NCBI GenBank assembly: GCA_963669155.1
Contig: OZ022597.1
Coordinates: 1,531,638 to 1,595,637 of the forward strand
Length of the DNA: 64,000 nucleotides
Direction: 5' to 3'
Origin: Arbacia lixula
Lineage: Eukaryota > Echinodermata > Echinoidea > Arbacioida > Arbaciidae
Both the position numbers and the translations under genes were made by a program. A model generated the notes under the pieces. That model saw only the letters and a program-made list of their open reading frames with translations. It made no database searches and had not been told where the DNA came from. Shown piece by piece: positions 1 to 11,745 of the stretch. Position 1 is the stretch's first letter. Each line of letters begins with the position of its first letter.

Positions 1-45
1 CCAGTAGAAGTAGTAGTAGTAGTGGTAGTAGTAGTAGTAGTAGTG

Positions 46-76
<31 letters not shown>

Positions 77-90
77 TAGTAGTAGTAGTG

Positions 91-124
<34 letters not shown>

Positions 125-180
125 CAGTAGTAGTGGTGGTAGTAGTAGTCATACCAGTAGTAGTAGTAGTAGTAGTAGTG

Positions 181-278
<98 letters not shown>

Positions 279-309
279 CATACCAGTAGTAGTAGTAGTA
301 GTAGTAGTG

Positions 310-364
<55 letters not shown>

Positions 365-393
365 TAGTAGTTGTAGTGGTAGTAGTAGTAGTG

Positions 394-451
<58 letters not shown>

Positions 452-477
452 GAGTAGTGGTAGTAGTAGTAGTAGTG

Positions 478-526
<49 letters not shown>

Positions 527-590
527 CAGCAGTAGTAGTAATAGTAGTGGTAGTAGTAGCAGCAGTAGTAGTAATAGTAGTAGATGTGAT
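1..590. repeat. (AGT)n trinucleotide microsatellite
   Basis: About 590 bp of AGT units with scattered GGT, AGC and AAT variants. A distinctive interruption containing CATACC occurs near 149 and again near 278, so part of the array was duplicated as a block of about 130 bp. The open frame of nearly pure valine across it follows from the repeat and is not a gene. The array starts at the window edge, so its true length is unknown. Confidence 0.97.
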
Positions 591-1010
591 AGAAGAATTG
601 GTAGTGGTCTATTAGGTATTTTATGTGCTGCATCCTCATGTTCGTGCGCTAATGTCTACTTTAATATATTTCACCGTGACACTGAATGCCGTTTCTGTTC
701 TCAACACTCAAAGCGCTGTCCAGGTAGTCTGACGTCACTGTGAGTTTGAGCCACGCCCTTTTCCTGACTCACAACGTAATCTAGGTACTAAACCAAGATA
801 CGAAATGCGCATGAGCATATCGATTCATGTGAAATGTTGACCTTCTGCTGTACTTTCATCCCACGGCATTAAAAGAAGTTACATCACGTGGTCACCAACG
901 CATATAATCATTGTGAAGACAATCATGGTAATCATGAAGATGATATAGATTATTTGGAAGGAACGTGAGATTTTTACCTTCCCGATAGTTTTAATGCAAA
1001 CATTGATGCA
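591..1010. other. non-coding stretch, nothing recognised
   Basis: Unique-looking AT-rich DNA between the AGT array and the LINE fragment. No open frame with protein character, no RNA gene and no clear repeat was seen. Confidence 0.5.
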
Positions 1011-2620
1011 AACGAATGTGACAGACAATTCTCTATTCTTCATCTAAATGCCCAAAGCTAGTTAGCTAAACATGATGCGATTTGTGACTACATCAATGAT
1101 TTCAGCCACAAATTTCAATATGCTTTCTCTGAGACATGGTTTAAATCTGATTTACAATATAAAATATTATATTCTTGCTCATGAATCACGGTAAGGAATA
1201 CGGGGAGATGGCGTATGTTTATTAATGCTCTATTTTTATTTTCATGAGAGAAATAACTTTTCTGTAGACTAGCTACTAGGCTGTGAGGTGCATGGACGTC
1301 ACAACCCAGTCTGTAACAACTATGTCTAGTAACACAGACTACGCCCTAATGACGTCATAGCTCCTCTGGCTTCTTGAGGAGCGAGGATGGGGTTGGGGCA
1401 TAGTCTGTGTTACCAGACATAGTTGTTAACAGACTGGGTTGTGTCCATGCACCTCTCAGCCTAGTACCTAGGCTAAGTTTTCTGTAACGAATCTACTGAA
1501 ATTTTGTGTTTTGAAATTGATCTGAAGCATGGGGAAAAAAACGTTGTCATTGGTGTTGTATATAATGCCCTTAACTCAGACCCAGTGACATTCAATGAAA
1601 TGCTTGAAGAGTGTGTAGAAACCATAGCAAGGGAGAATAAGTTACGTTACATTGTTGACGACTTCAATTTTGATATATTGAAATATATTGTACATACCAA
1701 TGACTGTCTAGGTGTTATGTATAGTCACGGTTTCTATCTTCCTATTAGTAAACCTACTAGGAAAACGTCAACTTCACATACATGTATTGATAACATCTTC
1801 ACTTATGTTTATGGTAAACCGATCATACTTGGTACTTTACTGACCCGTCTAATCATCTTCCTGTATTTCAATTACCAACACTTGATGCAAAATTGCATAA
1901 TGTTCAAATGTAATATGACAAAGAATTGTTCAATTGTAAAGTGGACTACAGTGTAAATCGTAAACTATGTTATGTGAACTGGTCAAGTGTTACAAATTAT
2001 GATGATGTATCCAAATCACATGTTTTTTACATGAACACGCTAAAAAAACTCCATGATGATTGTGAATATGAAGACGGGAAGGCAACTCGTGTATTTCAAA
2101 AGACACGAAAAATAGAAATAACTAGGACACATTGGATTACTACAGATATTTTGGAATTTATCAAAATAAGATATTATATTGGAAACATACCCATTATCCG
2201 TCAGGAAATAATGAGAGAGTATACATCTTTTATAGAAACAAATCATATGATATTATTCGCTCTTCAAAACGAAAATATTTCATGGGTTGAAAAGAAAGAA
2301 ATAACTTTGATATTTCTCAGATTTGGCAGGCAATAAATCAAGTATTAGGTAAACAAAAAAATCGTAAACTGCCTGATTATATAGAAATACTTGGAAATGG
2401 AAGATTGAAGATGAGAAAGAGGTAGCTGACGCGTTTAACCGCTATTTTTTGTAATATTGGTGTAAATATATCAAAACAAGTACAAAATGGGTCAAAACAC
2501 TTAAAAAAACACCTGAAAGCATATTCTTTACCCCTAAAAGCGAATCGGGGATCATTGATATCACTTCCTGCCGTCATGGCGGAATTATTGCGAATTCTAT
2601 CAAGAAGATTACGTATTGTA
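1011..2620 (+). pseudogene. decayed LINE endonuclease/linker fragment (non-LTR retrotransposon)
   Basis: Broken plus-strand frames read as the N-terminal part of an ORF2 protein. An ILHLNAQS stretch and then an SETW motif (near 1030-1140) are typical of the apurinic-like endonuclease start. After an inserted element, the frame from about 1504 to 1900 contains VIGVVY, DDFNFD (usual GDFN, so the glycine is changed) and TCIDNIF, all endonuclease signatures. From 1926 to 2450 a second frame has the lysine/arginine-rich linker that usually precedes the reverse transcriptase, including IWQAINQVLGK across a frame change near 2300. Stops and frameshifts are frequent, and no reverse transcriptase domain follows, so the copy is dead and 3'-truncated here. 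The clade (Jockey/CR1/Tx1-like) cannot be assigned safely. Confidence 0.8.
1267..1477. mobile_element. 211-bp palindromic MITE with 9-bp target duplication
   Basis: Long terminal inverted repeats of about 75-80 bp: the left arm from 1269 matches the reverse complement of the right arm ending at 1471-1477 with few mismatches. The element is flanked by TTTTCTGTA at 1258-1266 and 1478-1486, and removing it restores the interrupted LINE reading. A 9-bp duplication with long arms is the habit of Mutator-like elements. Too short to encode anything, so non-autonomous. Confidence 0.85.
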
Positions 2621-3390
2621 TTTCTATAACTAGTTATTTGTCATTTTGCTGAAACAGCATCCTTATTATGTTCACATTTGTAAGTTTAAGACGTGAAACA
2701 GGAAAACACTACATTTGATTCAAACATGAATACACAGAATAAATATTCTCGAGCAAAAACGCCTCCTTGCCCCCTCCTCCCTTCCCCTCCATGCTCCCCT
2801 CCCCCATTCCCTGCCCCCCCCCCCCCCTTTCCCTTTTTTCAACTCCCAACCATACTGAGGTTTTAGAAGACCTTTGCCCATCGCATGCTCGCATTTCTCA
2901 ATATCCTGTTTTCGGATATATCAGTTTATTAACTTCTCCTACACAATTCAGTGTTTATGATGTTAGTTAGAAGATAATGTGGTACTGTCGGTAATATTAA
3001 ACGATCATTGGCGTACGGGAAAAACAATTCACTTTAAGATCTTTATCGTGTCTCCATATTTAAATATTAAGAAATCCGTAATTTGTCAATTCACCTGTCT
3101 CGCGATGCGTGATAAGGCTTTACTACGATACAATAAAAAATTAGTGACATATTATTTCATGCATTGTAACAAATTTGTGAATAGTGATAAATCCGAGAAC
3201 ACGGGATGTAAAAAAAAAAAAAATACGCACCAACAAGTCTGCGCGTGAACTCCCAGGGTAGGATGTCACGTGATATGCAGGGTCGGACGTCACGTGATAT
3301 GCTTTGCGTTACTCTCTGACCTTGTCGTGGTGAACGTGTTTAAGACCAGTAATCACAGTAAGAGAGTTGATGTAGCTTTCGTTTTCTTAC
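2621..3390. other. non-coding stretch with a C-rich tract
   Basis: Contains a pyrimidine/C-rich tract at about 2762-2842 (runs of C up to about 13) and a poly-A run near 3211. Short open frames over the C-rich part are compositional. A CACGTGATAT-containing segment is duplicated near 3268 and 3291. No gene seen. Confidence 0.5.
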
Positions 3391-3790
3391 ACTAGGTGCT
3401 ATAAAAAAACTGTTAACATTTTGTTTGTTTTTTAAATAATGAAAATAAAGTTATAACTCTAATAAAGCTGAAATTGACACAGCATAAAGTCAAGGGATGA
3501 CAATTACTTTATAAGCAGGTTTTGTGACATTTCACCAATTTCTTTTCTTGTAACAATCCTGTGAATATTTAATAAGGGTCTCCCCGTACTAAAGACAAAT
3601 TTGGATCTAAAAATATGTGTGTATCAGATGATTAATTCAGAACACAACACTGACCATTGTACATCACACATGCCCACCCACAACTTCATGCATCATGCAT
3701 TATTAATGTCACTGTGATGGTAGTTGCTGGTGTATTGGCAGGCCAAAATTAATCGGAGAATCGGCGGCTTTATTATGGGATCATAGAAAA
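3391..3790. mobile_element. foldback element family PAL-A, copy 1
   Basis: Shares with 12389-13480, 16365-16850 and 21558-21876 an ordered set of words: the CTGTTAACA-like end, TTTTGTGACATTTCA, CCTGTGAATATTTAA, GACAAATTTGGA, GTGTGTATCA and a centre with CATTATTAATGTCACTGTGATGG. Other copies show both arms of a palindrome. This one is mostly one arm plus the centre. No coding capacity. Confidence 0.65.
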
Positions 3791-5035
3791 AAATCTGTGT
3801 AAGGAATTCTTTTGTGACTAGAAAAGGAGTACAATTAGTTTGCATTTATTGAAGGCCTGATGGTACTACATGTCATTTAAGTAAACCGTGAATGTGTTAA
3901 ACTAGCTAAAGTGTCGTGTATGATGCCCAATATATGACCAACATGCCGAACGTGAGCAATTATCATGATTTTTAAGCAAAACACTTCTCAGTTAGGCGTG
4001 TTGTCATACTTTTTGGGCACGTGGAGACAAATACCCAGTTTATCCATGATATTCCAGGAGTTTAAAGGAAATCGATTTTTTTTTTTCACCACCTTTCGCT
4101 CTTGGGGAAAAGCGTTAAAGATAAACATGTAATATACTAATGTTAAAGGCATGATATAGTATTATGTCTTATGTACGTTAGTCACTCTACCTTAGCTTAA
4201 TGATATGAAATGACTCGATGAAACGTTGAAGTTGATTTATTTCACAAACATGTATTTATTAAACGAGAGATGCGATATGAAAGATATGCAATGAATACAT
4301 CGTTTCACTTTAAAAGTTGAACATATATTTACAACATTGACAAAAATGTGAGGTTTTATCAACTAAATACTACAAATATTTGCTGAAAAGACAATGGGCT
4401 GAAAGACGTATATACTTGAATGGATATTAATTGTATTTCATTGAGTAGAACGTGAGGGAAAGAAAACGTGGAATAAAAGAAAATCAAAGGTTGAAATACC
4501 GTCTGGTCATTGCCGGTAGCTGGAAGTATAGATATATTTCAGGGGACAACTAACATATGTTTACAAATGTGTCAACTATATACTTTGATATACAAACATG
4601 ACAAAAATGGTGAGCGCATCGAGGCTTAAACACATTACACTACGTAGTGAGTAGCACACGCGCCTCTGGGGGTTATTGAAATATTGCACGAAAAGAGACT
4701 AAAATGTTCTGGAAGGAATATTCCAAACTCGCCCAGCGATACGCAAAGTCTTAAAGATCCTTGCTGCAGTATGCAACATGTAATCATGTCAATTCACGTC
4801 TTTGCATTAGTTGCAGCAAATATATTATCACGCATGATATTTCTAGATGTGGAAAAACAGTTCGTACGGTATAAGATGAGTGGCTTTGATTAGTTAAACA
4901 AGTTCGAGCCACGTGTTACAGATTTATAACGTTGCCAGGCACTGAATGGTAACGGTCAATTGTTCTCATTTAACACTAGAATGGGAGGTGGTTAATGTCG
5001 TTCAAAAGAAGAGTTCTCTGTTTGATTCGAAGACC
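3791..5035. other. intergenic DNA including the 3' flank of the lectin gene
   Basis: No gene or known repeat recognised. The minus-strand gene ending at 5036 must have its 3' UTR here. The nearest AATAAA hexamers on that strand are at 4236-4241 and 4255-4260, giving a UTR of roughly 0.8 kb if used. A small open frame at 4684-4893 on the plus strand has no protein character that I recognise. Confidence 0.45.
4236..4260 (-). promoter_or_regulatory. candidate polyadenylation signals (two AATAAA)
   Basis: Two AATAAA hexamers on the minus strand 19 bp apart, downstream of the lectin-like gene. They are the first canonical hexamers I found after its stop. AT-rich DNA gives chance hits, so this is tentative. 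Confidence 0.3.
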
Positions 5036-6326
5036 TCAGTTGTCTCTGATTCCGAGCCCGCCAAATTTGCTTGAGAAGACGTAATTGTTGTAGCGGTACT
5101 GATAGGGTCGGATCTTGTAGGGGTTCTCTGCGTACCTTACCGGTTGGCCGGGTCTCCTGGGGTTCTGGGGTTGCGTTGGCCACTGCGGCTGGTTGGGGAA
5201 GCCGGCGTTAGGTCGGCTGGGCCCCTGCGGATTGTTGGGGAAGCCTGCGTTGGGACGGCTCGGCCCTTGCGGATTGTTGGGTGGCGTCCACGGTCTTCCA
5301 CCTGGTGTCTGTCCTGGTCGCCTACCGGGCGGGGTTCCGGTCCCGGGATTTCCTTGGTTGGGGAATTGCGGTCGTCCCTGGTTGGGGAATTGTGGTCGCC
5401 CTTGATTGGGGAATTGAGGCTGTCCTTGGTTGGGGAATTGCGGTCTACCCTGGTTGGGGAATTGAGGCCCGCCTTGGCCAGGGAATTGAGGCCCACCTTG
5501 GCCAGGAAATTGAGGCCCACCTTGGCCAGGAAATTGTGGGCGGCCTGCTCCGGGTTGTCCCTGCCCGGGGAACTGTGGGCCATGAGGTGGCTGGTGGGGT
5601 GGCTGGTGTGGACCGTGGGGGCCATGAGGGGCGTGGGGAGCGTGGGGCTCGTGGGGGGCGTGCGGGGCGTGCGGGGCGTGCGGGGCGTGCGGGGCGTGTG
5701 GAGGGTGTGGAGGGTGGGGTCCATGAGGAGGAAACCTAGGCGGCTGGCCACCGCCGCCAGGAGGCACGATGGGTCGGCGAGGCGGGAAGATAGGCCGGCT
5801 TCCGGGTGGCATGGTAGTGGGAGGGGCCGGGGTCGCGGGAGGTAGCTCCGTCGCCTCGCAAATATACGGCTGCTCAAACTCGCAGTTCGCCAGGGTCATG
5901 AACTGAACAGCTTGGGCGGGAAGCTCCAGGGGTGTGAGATCTGGCAGTACTGGCTGCCTTTGCCCAAAGTCAACCGCGGGGTACACAGTACAGGACACAC
6001 GCTCTAGGGGTTCCACCGGGGGTTTGCCGACCGGCTGAGAATTGAAGTTGTTGAAGCGGGGAAAGGGCTCGGTGGCAGTGGTCCCAGCCCATACCTCCTG
6101 GTTCCAGTCGAAGGCCAGAGACGTCCAGATGGCACCTTCAGGGGGTATAAAATCCAACGTCTGGCCCGGGGGAGGCTGGTAGAAGGGCAGCGTGTGTGTG
6201 TAAAAGTTTTTGATGAATTTGAAGGTATCATGGTCTGTAATGTCCAGAAGCTTCGGCGCTGTGACCCCCTGTAGTTCTTTACACGCCACAGATGCTTCCT
6301 CCTTAATCAAAGGCATCGGAAAGAAT
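5036..6326 (-). CDS. lectin-like gene, exon 2 (rest of protein and stop)
   Basis: Preceded by an acceptor (TTTTAATCCTCAG, just above 6326). The first base completes a Lys codon, so the join reads CYKFFPMPLIKEE, a smooth lectin-domain sequence. One open frame runs to a TGA at 5036-5038. The exon is GC-rich relative to its flanks because of the Pro/Gly/His codons. Open frames in the other phases and on the plus strand here are shadows. Confidence 0.9.
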
Positions 6327-9300
6327 CTGAGGATTAAAAAAAAATATAATGAAACATGATGTACTGTGTGCGTTGAAAAAAAATGTGGTATTAGAGATCT
6401 CTAGTTAAGAAAAGATCATGTGAGAAGCCATGCGTACACCCTTAAAGAGGTGTTTTCTTATGATTGTCATCCTTAATCTAGGTGTTTATCTTCTTGATCT
6501 ACTTACATCAAATTATTATTATTTGATGGACTTTAAGGAGAGCATTCACAACATTGAAATTAGCTTTTAAGATTGCGTAAACCAATCCTCATCCTTCACA
6601 AACGTAATCATTATTTTGAATCCAACCATCAAACATCAATTTGATCCTGAAAACTGTGTATGATGCAAAACGAGAGTAGACCACACACAAACTGACATTA
6701 TACCGCTTCACTAAAGATGGACAGAGTTAACAACAATGCATGCTCATACATGTACAGTCAGCAAGTTACTTGTTTAACTTATGATGTGCTAGCACCACAT
6801 TGTTACACAAGCATCACGTGATCTACCGTTAATCTAATTGGGAACTTGGGGCAAGGCCAATATTGATAAGGAAAATTCTGCACAACAGCAAGGGCAAGTA
6901 AGGGACAAAGAGGAAGGGGGGAAGAGAGAGTGATAAGGAGGTTAGATGGAGAGACAGATAGGGTGGGAAAGGGAAGGTGGTGTTACAGAATAAGATGGGT
7001 ATATAAAAACACTCCCAGGGACTAACATGGAAGAGACGGGAATGGAGAGAGATGGGGTGGGGGTGAAGAGGGGAGATAGACAACACGAGAAACTAGAGAG
7101 GCAGAAATACCGAACCGAACAGAGAAACATACAAAAATGTAGAGATAGCCTAATAAGAGAGAGAGAGAGCAAAAAGAGGGGAAAGAGGAGAAACAGACCG
7201 AGAGAATCAGAAAGAATCAGAGCGAGGGGGGTGGATTGGGAGAGGAACATACGCGAATAACATTTTCCTATGGCCGACACGAACGATGCGTCATTCATTT
7301 TTCCGCTAAAGAAACCATCGATCCCAAGGGATGGCTATATTAGGACGTCATGGGAATCATAGTCGGACGCCTTCCCAGCTATTCTTGGCACGAACCGTCA
7401 AAGCTGCGCTAGATGAATTCCCAGTAACTGTTAACACAAGTGTGGAGTTTAACTCAAAAAGTTTTTTTTACAGGTTTAGTGGGAGTAACGGTAAACACGT
7501 GACGTTGATGATATGTGTATTAAAGCAGTGAAACTTTCGTGTTGTAAAAAGGGGGCTTGTCTAGAAAGTCGACATTCAAGTGATTTCGCTGTACACAATG
7601 TGAGCTTGGTATGCGCTAACGTTGTGAATATTGTGGTGCAAGCGAATGAATGCACTGACGCGTGCGAGAGAGCTCCGGTTCAGAACATTAGTTGACATTC
7701 GTCAACTCTCACTAAAAGTTCAGGAAGATCCCGAATCTATTCCGCGTTGAGCCGAGTCGGGCCATCTGTCCACATGTACATGTACGTAGTCTACCCATTC
7801 CCTTTAATGTTGCCAATGAGTGTTTCACCAGGTTGTTCGTAAGCTACGAACAAGTTAACGAACGACTGGTTACCCCTTCTTGTGCTTAATCAGATTCTCA
7901 ATTATTTTTATTCCCATCAGCTTAAGTTCAAATCTGATGTTTATAAATGAAAATTTTTGTTGTTAAAAAGTGTCTGAATACAAAGCTTATGATTTGTCAA
8001 ATTTGATTAGGATGTTGGATAATTACCTCCCAATATGTTAAAACAGAAACAAAGTGTGGTATCGCATTTAGCACATGAAGGGATCACCAGTCGTTTGTAA
8101 AGCTGTTCGCAGCTTACGAACAGCTTGGTGAAGCACCCCCAAAGTTTGTAGAATATCTTTGTATCTGTAGTCCGATTGGCGTTCCCAGTTCGAGTGGTAA
8201 TATTATTACCAATGGCCAGTATAGAACGAATTAAAGGATTATCACCACTCTTAGTCAATTGTGACTGTACTACTATTCCCATTACTACTACATGGTGGTA
8301 GCGTCAATGAATTAATTACCTACGCCCTAGTAATGGTAACCTAATAATGTCATTTCCGTTAGCCCATTTCAGCAGGTACGACAGGTCAGGATATCTTTTA
8401 GTGAGGGAACAGTTGCAATACCATGCCATTCTTTAACTTCCATTTGCGTATGAGTGTATTCATCAGGAAAAGAAAGCAACATTCAGTTTGTATGCCCTTT
8501 ATTGATTATTGAAACCTCTGTTGGATAAACAGTCTTTCTATGATGTCTATTGGGGATTATACATGAGGCCTTGGAAGCTTGTTAAACCTTGTTCAAACTT
8601 AGATAAGAATTCACCGAGGTACGTCCTCAATAACTAGATTATTTTGCGACAGCATTGAGCAATGCCCCCCCCCCCCCTCCGCCCCCCCCCCCCCCCCTCC
8701 TTCCCCCCTCATCCCTCTAGAAAAGGGATCATGCTTTACACATCATGCTTAAAAGTTTGTCCAAGGAACGACATATTAGTCCCCACAACCTAGATACTGG
8801 GCTACATGAAGTTTAAAGTCAGTATCGAATTTTCCCCTGAGGAACTCAGGCAGTAAGGTACCACTGCGCAATAATTAATCTGTCATCCCCACCTCGCCCT
8901 CTGCATACGTCGCATCCTTGTATCTCTTTCCGCCCTTCACTCGCCGAGAAATTATGGAATTTGTCGGTAGATTTGGGCGCTTCCTCTTACGTCGAAGACG
9001 AGATATCCGTCATTAACTCATTGCACCCCACTCTTAAGTATTGAACCCTCCTTTCCACTTGTTTTTCCTTTAAGAATATCCAGACATCAATATGTGTGCT
9101 TATTATATGTGCCCTGCATATGGTGTGACGTTGACAGACGTGGCCGATTTCTAAGTCGTTGCTTTCTAGCGGGTTACGTCGTAACTTTGTGCATTCATAT
9201 TACATGCTAACTATTCGACGAAGAAGAGAATTTCTTCATTCAGATCAAGTAATGTTTTTTTCTCAGAAGAACTGTATCAGATCCTGACCAACATAGAGGT

Positions 9301-9975
9301 GTTCTTCCCTTGCAAAACTTACTACGCCTATCTGTCAATTTTAGTATATAGTTTAATTAATAGTTAACCAGGCAAGGGGTGTGCAACTCTATCTTCACGT
9401 CTTATATCAATGATCATCTAGCCTGACATGTATTTTGCAGTAAAAAAAAAAAGTATAGTTTTCAATCATAAGAAAAAAATCAAATTCAGCCTGCCAGCTA
9501 CTGTCCTTGTGTGTCAAGGACGCACTTTATATAGTAATACGTACACATAAATCCAAGGAATTACAGATTTGCTGAAAATATAGAAATGGCTGAATACTTC
9601 GACGATATTGGGTATCTCTTACCGGACTTAAGATTATAGAACAGGAAATATGCATCTTGTGTCAGAATATACGTAAACGGTTGGATATCTTACACCCGAA
9701 TCGTGCACGACTTTTTATTTGGTTTGGTGGCCATTAAAACTCGTTACAGGGAGTATAACGAATGCAAAATATGGACGATCATAGGGGATTAAATTTTCGG
9801 CACAGATTAAGAATTAAAAAAAAAGAAAAGAAAAATTAGATTTTCCATTAGGATGAAAACAAAAGGACACTTACTTGTAGCATTTCTTGAGGGCATACGT
9901 CCAGCCATCGGGACATCTTTTCAGCGCTGTCGCCGAGGCGAACAATCCGAGGAGGATTGCCAAAAGTACCTTCAT
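5036..9975 (-). CDS. secreted C-type lectin-like, Pro/His-rich spicule-matrix-type protein (two exons)
   Basis: Join of 9875-9975 and 5036-6326, giving 463 residues. Residues 1-17 are a signal peptide (MKVLLAILLGLFASATA). Residues 21-190 form a long-form C-type lectin fold. CPDGW and CYKFF open it, YICE closes it, and six cysteines (21, 32, 49, 146, 182, 190) fit the usual three disulphides. The EPN/QPD and WND calcium-sugar motifs are not visible, so sugar binding is doubtful. Then come a Pro-rich linker, a Pro-His stretch (about 236-283), nine PQFPxQG octads (about 285-359), two NNPQGPSRPNAGFP units (about 384-411) and a basic Tyr-rich end. A lectin domain plus Pro/Gln/Gly repeats after a signal peptide is the layout of the SM50/SM37-type sea urchin spicule matrix proteins, so the inferred role is in the organic matrix of calcite skeleton. 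The exact family member is not identified. Confidence 0.88.
7820..8140. mobile_element. foldback element family PAL-F, copy 1
   Basis: Starts GTGTTTCACCAGGTTGTTCG and ends in its near inverse (CAGCTTGGTGAAGCACC). Inside both arms lies ACGAACGACTGGT, then CCTTCTTGTGCT. Copies with the same ends lie at 18409-18660, 36628-36950 and 47048-47226. A non-coding MITE-type repeat. Confidence 0.82.
8665..8712. repeat. poly-C tract
   Basis: Two long C runs separated by TCCG, then CT-rich DNA. Low complexity. Length may be unreliable in the assembly. Confidence 0.9.
9875..9975 (-). CDS. lectin-like gene, exon 1 (signal peptide and domain start)
   Basis: 101 bp coding residues 1-33 plus two bases of codon 34. 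The start ATG at 9975-9973 is chosen because it gives a clean signal peptide. The exon ends at a strong donor (TACAA then GTAAGTG, intron at 9874). Intron phase 2. Confidence 0.88.
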
Positions 9976-10440
9976 GACTGCGTCTCCTTCAAAACGCCGA
10001 ATGTAGAAAAGAAAACCTGGACCCGCTACTTCAACCGCCTTGAATGTTGAAAGATCTCAGTCGGACCTCACACGAGAAAAGACGACTACGGCAAAGAAAG
10101 AAGTCGGCCACTGTCCCGCAGTTGAGCCGAACGAATAAAACACTGTCCCGCTACAGAATCGGCTAGCAAGTGTCAAGGCGACAGCGACCAATACTCAAGA
10201 AAAATAAAAGAATCGCGCGCATGTGGCGGGTACGCTATCGGTCGTCTGCGCGGCACGCCGTGCGCGCGGAAATTTCTTGTCTCCTACTTTTGAAGCGCGG
10301 GCTTTACGCTTGGGTGTTAGCCGCCTAGTTTCTACACTTGTTACGTGCGTCTGTCGGGGTATTTCCTGACAGCGGGGATCAAGCTCTCCCTTAATCCGCA
10401 TCCTCCTCTCCCTCCCTTAAGTTTCGAGCGGGAAACTCTA
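9976..10440 (-). promoter_or_regulatory. 5' flank of the lectin-like gene
   Basis: Relatively GC- and CpG-rich stretch directly upstream of the minus-strand start codon, unlike the AT-rich surroundings, which fits a promoter/5' UTR. No TATA box at a convincing distance was seen on the minus strand. The transcription start cannot be placed. Confidence 0.35.
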
Positions 10441-10510
10441 CTTTAAAGGGAGAGGAACACGAGTAGTCCGCTTGCGATGACGGTGACAATGATGACGCAT
10501 GGGCACGTTT

Positions 10511-10512
10511 TT

Positions 10513-10559
<47 letters not shown>

Positions 10560-10560
10560 T

Positions 10561-10599
<39 letters not shown>

Positions 10600-10680
10600 T
10601 TCTCCCCCTCTCTCTTTCTCTCCCTCTCTCTTTCTCTCTCTTTCTCCTCCTCTCTCCCTCTCTCTCTCTACATCCCTTCC
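10511..10680. repeat. (CT)n microsatellite
   Basis: About 170 bp of CT with CTTT and CCCT interruptions, starting after a T run. Ser/Leu-rich and Arg/Glu-rich open frames across it are repeat artefacts. Confidence 0.97.
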
Positions 10681-11628
10681 CATGTCTCAATCTCTGATCG
10701 TTCCCCTTTCTCTCTGATTCTGTATTCTGATTTGTATATTTACACATCAAACTGTGTTTCATGAAAGCGTTTAATCGTTCTATGCATTTATTTATTCGTT
10801 TATCTGTCAAGTATCTGAGCATCAATTATGATATGGACATGTAGCATGTGTAAAAGTTAGGACAACACCTTTCCCAGAAGTTATAGCTTGTTAAGATACC
10901 AAACGACAAGTATTAATGTGCGTGTTCGTAATTGTTTCTTTTCACGTCTTTGGACCATATCCAATTCAGCATGTTCAGCTTCATCTGTTCAGCCGAAAAT
11001 ACTACATGACTATTGCAACACAAGTTGGAAAGGCATTTCTGCATGGTTTGATGATCACAATATGCATATAACAGTTCAGTTTGGCTTATGACATAATATT
11101 ATGGACCAACTGTGGATAAAAACATTTTCAAATAAAAAAAAAGGCGAAAAAGTACTACAAACAGAATGAACAAGTGAGTGCAAATTCATGTATGCTTACC
11201 TATCTTCCGACCATATCCTTCTTTATTATGTTAACGATATTACTTGAAATGTTTATTTGAAATTTATTTACCATGTTTATTTGAATTTGTTTTAAATGTA
11301 TTTGTGTATTCATTTTGTATGTTAAATGTAAATGAAGTAAAGGAAACAGCAAAAAGTAATGCATGCGATGAGATTGGGTGTCACTTAAATATGACACTAT
11401 TATTGGGTTTAATACAAGTCACGTTTGTAACAATGTGAAGTGCTATTTGACACCAATTTTGCCTCCTCGATTATGATACTCTAAAATAAAGCGTAATTAA
11501 AACTTGCACGAAAAGACTCATATCTAGGATTAAGATCATGTTTCAATTTATGTTACAAAACGGTGGATATAAAGTCGTGTATCAATGAACTCCTCGCCTA
11601 TAACTAAATCCCCCTCCCCAATCCCCCG

Positions 11629-11630
<2 letters not shown>
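10681..11630. other. non-coding stretch, nothing recognised
   Basis: AT-rich DNA. Short open frames at 10888-11091 and 11200-11438 show no domain character or splice context that I can defend. Confidence 0.5.
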
Positions 11631-11681
<51 letters not shown>

Positions 11682-11745
11682 TCTATAATTACATAATTTT
11701 TGTATATCTATTTTGTGTATCTCTCTCTCTCTTACATTTCGTTTC
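11625..11745. repeat. poly-C plus (CT)n microsatellite
   Basis: A C run (about 11630-11638), then CT repeats to about 11688 and a second short CT block near 11722-11731. Confidence 0.95.

Larger units (their letters stand above)
6327..9874. other. intron of the lectin-like gene
   Basis: 3.5-kb intron. It holds a purine-rich tract near 6900-7250, a palindromic PAL-F element at 7820-8140 and C-rich homopolymers at about 8665-8712. No other exon with lectin character was found. Confidence 0.75.

Noticed and set aside
22..615. Open frame of nearly pure valine on the plus strand
   Set aside because: It is one phase of the AGT microsatellite and has no start context or domain.
5137..5877. Alternative-frame and opposite-strand frames over the lectin exon
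   Set aside because: Shadows of the GC-rich Pro/Gly/His coding sequence. Only the chosen frame joins a signal-peptide exon and forms a lectin fold.
10438..10825. Arg/Glu-rich and Ser/Leu-rich open frames
   Set aside because: Direct translations of CT/GA dinucleotide repeats. The same applies at 22252-22764, 27111-27410, 29650-30452, 34200-34871, 38191-38400, 41005-41346 and 41686-42177.
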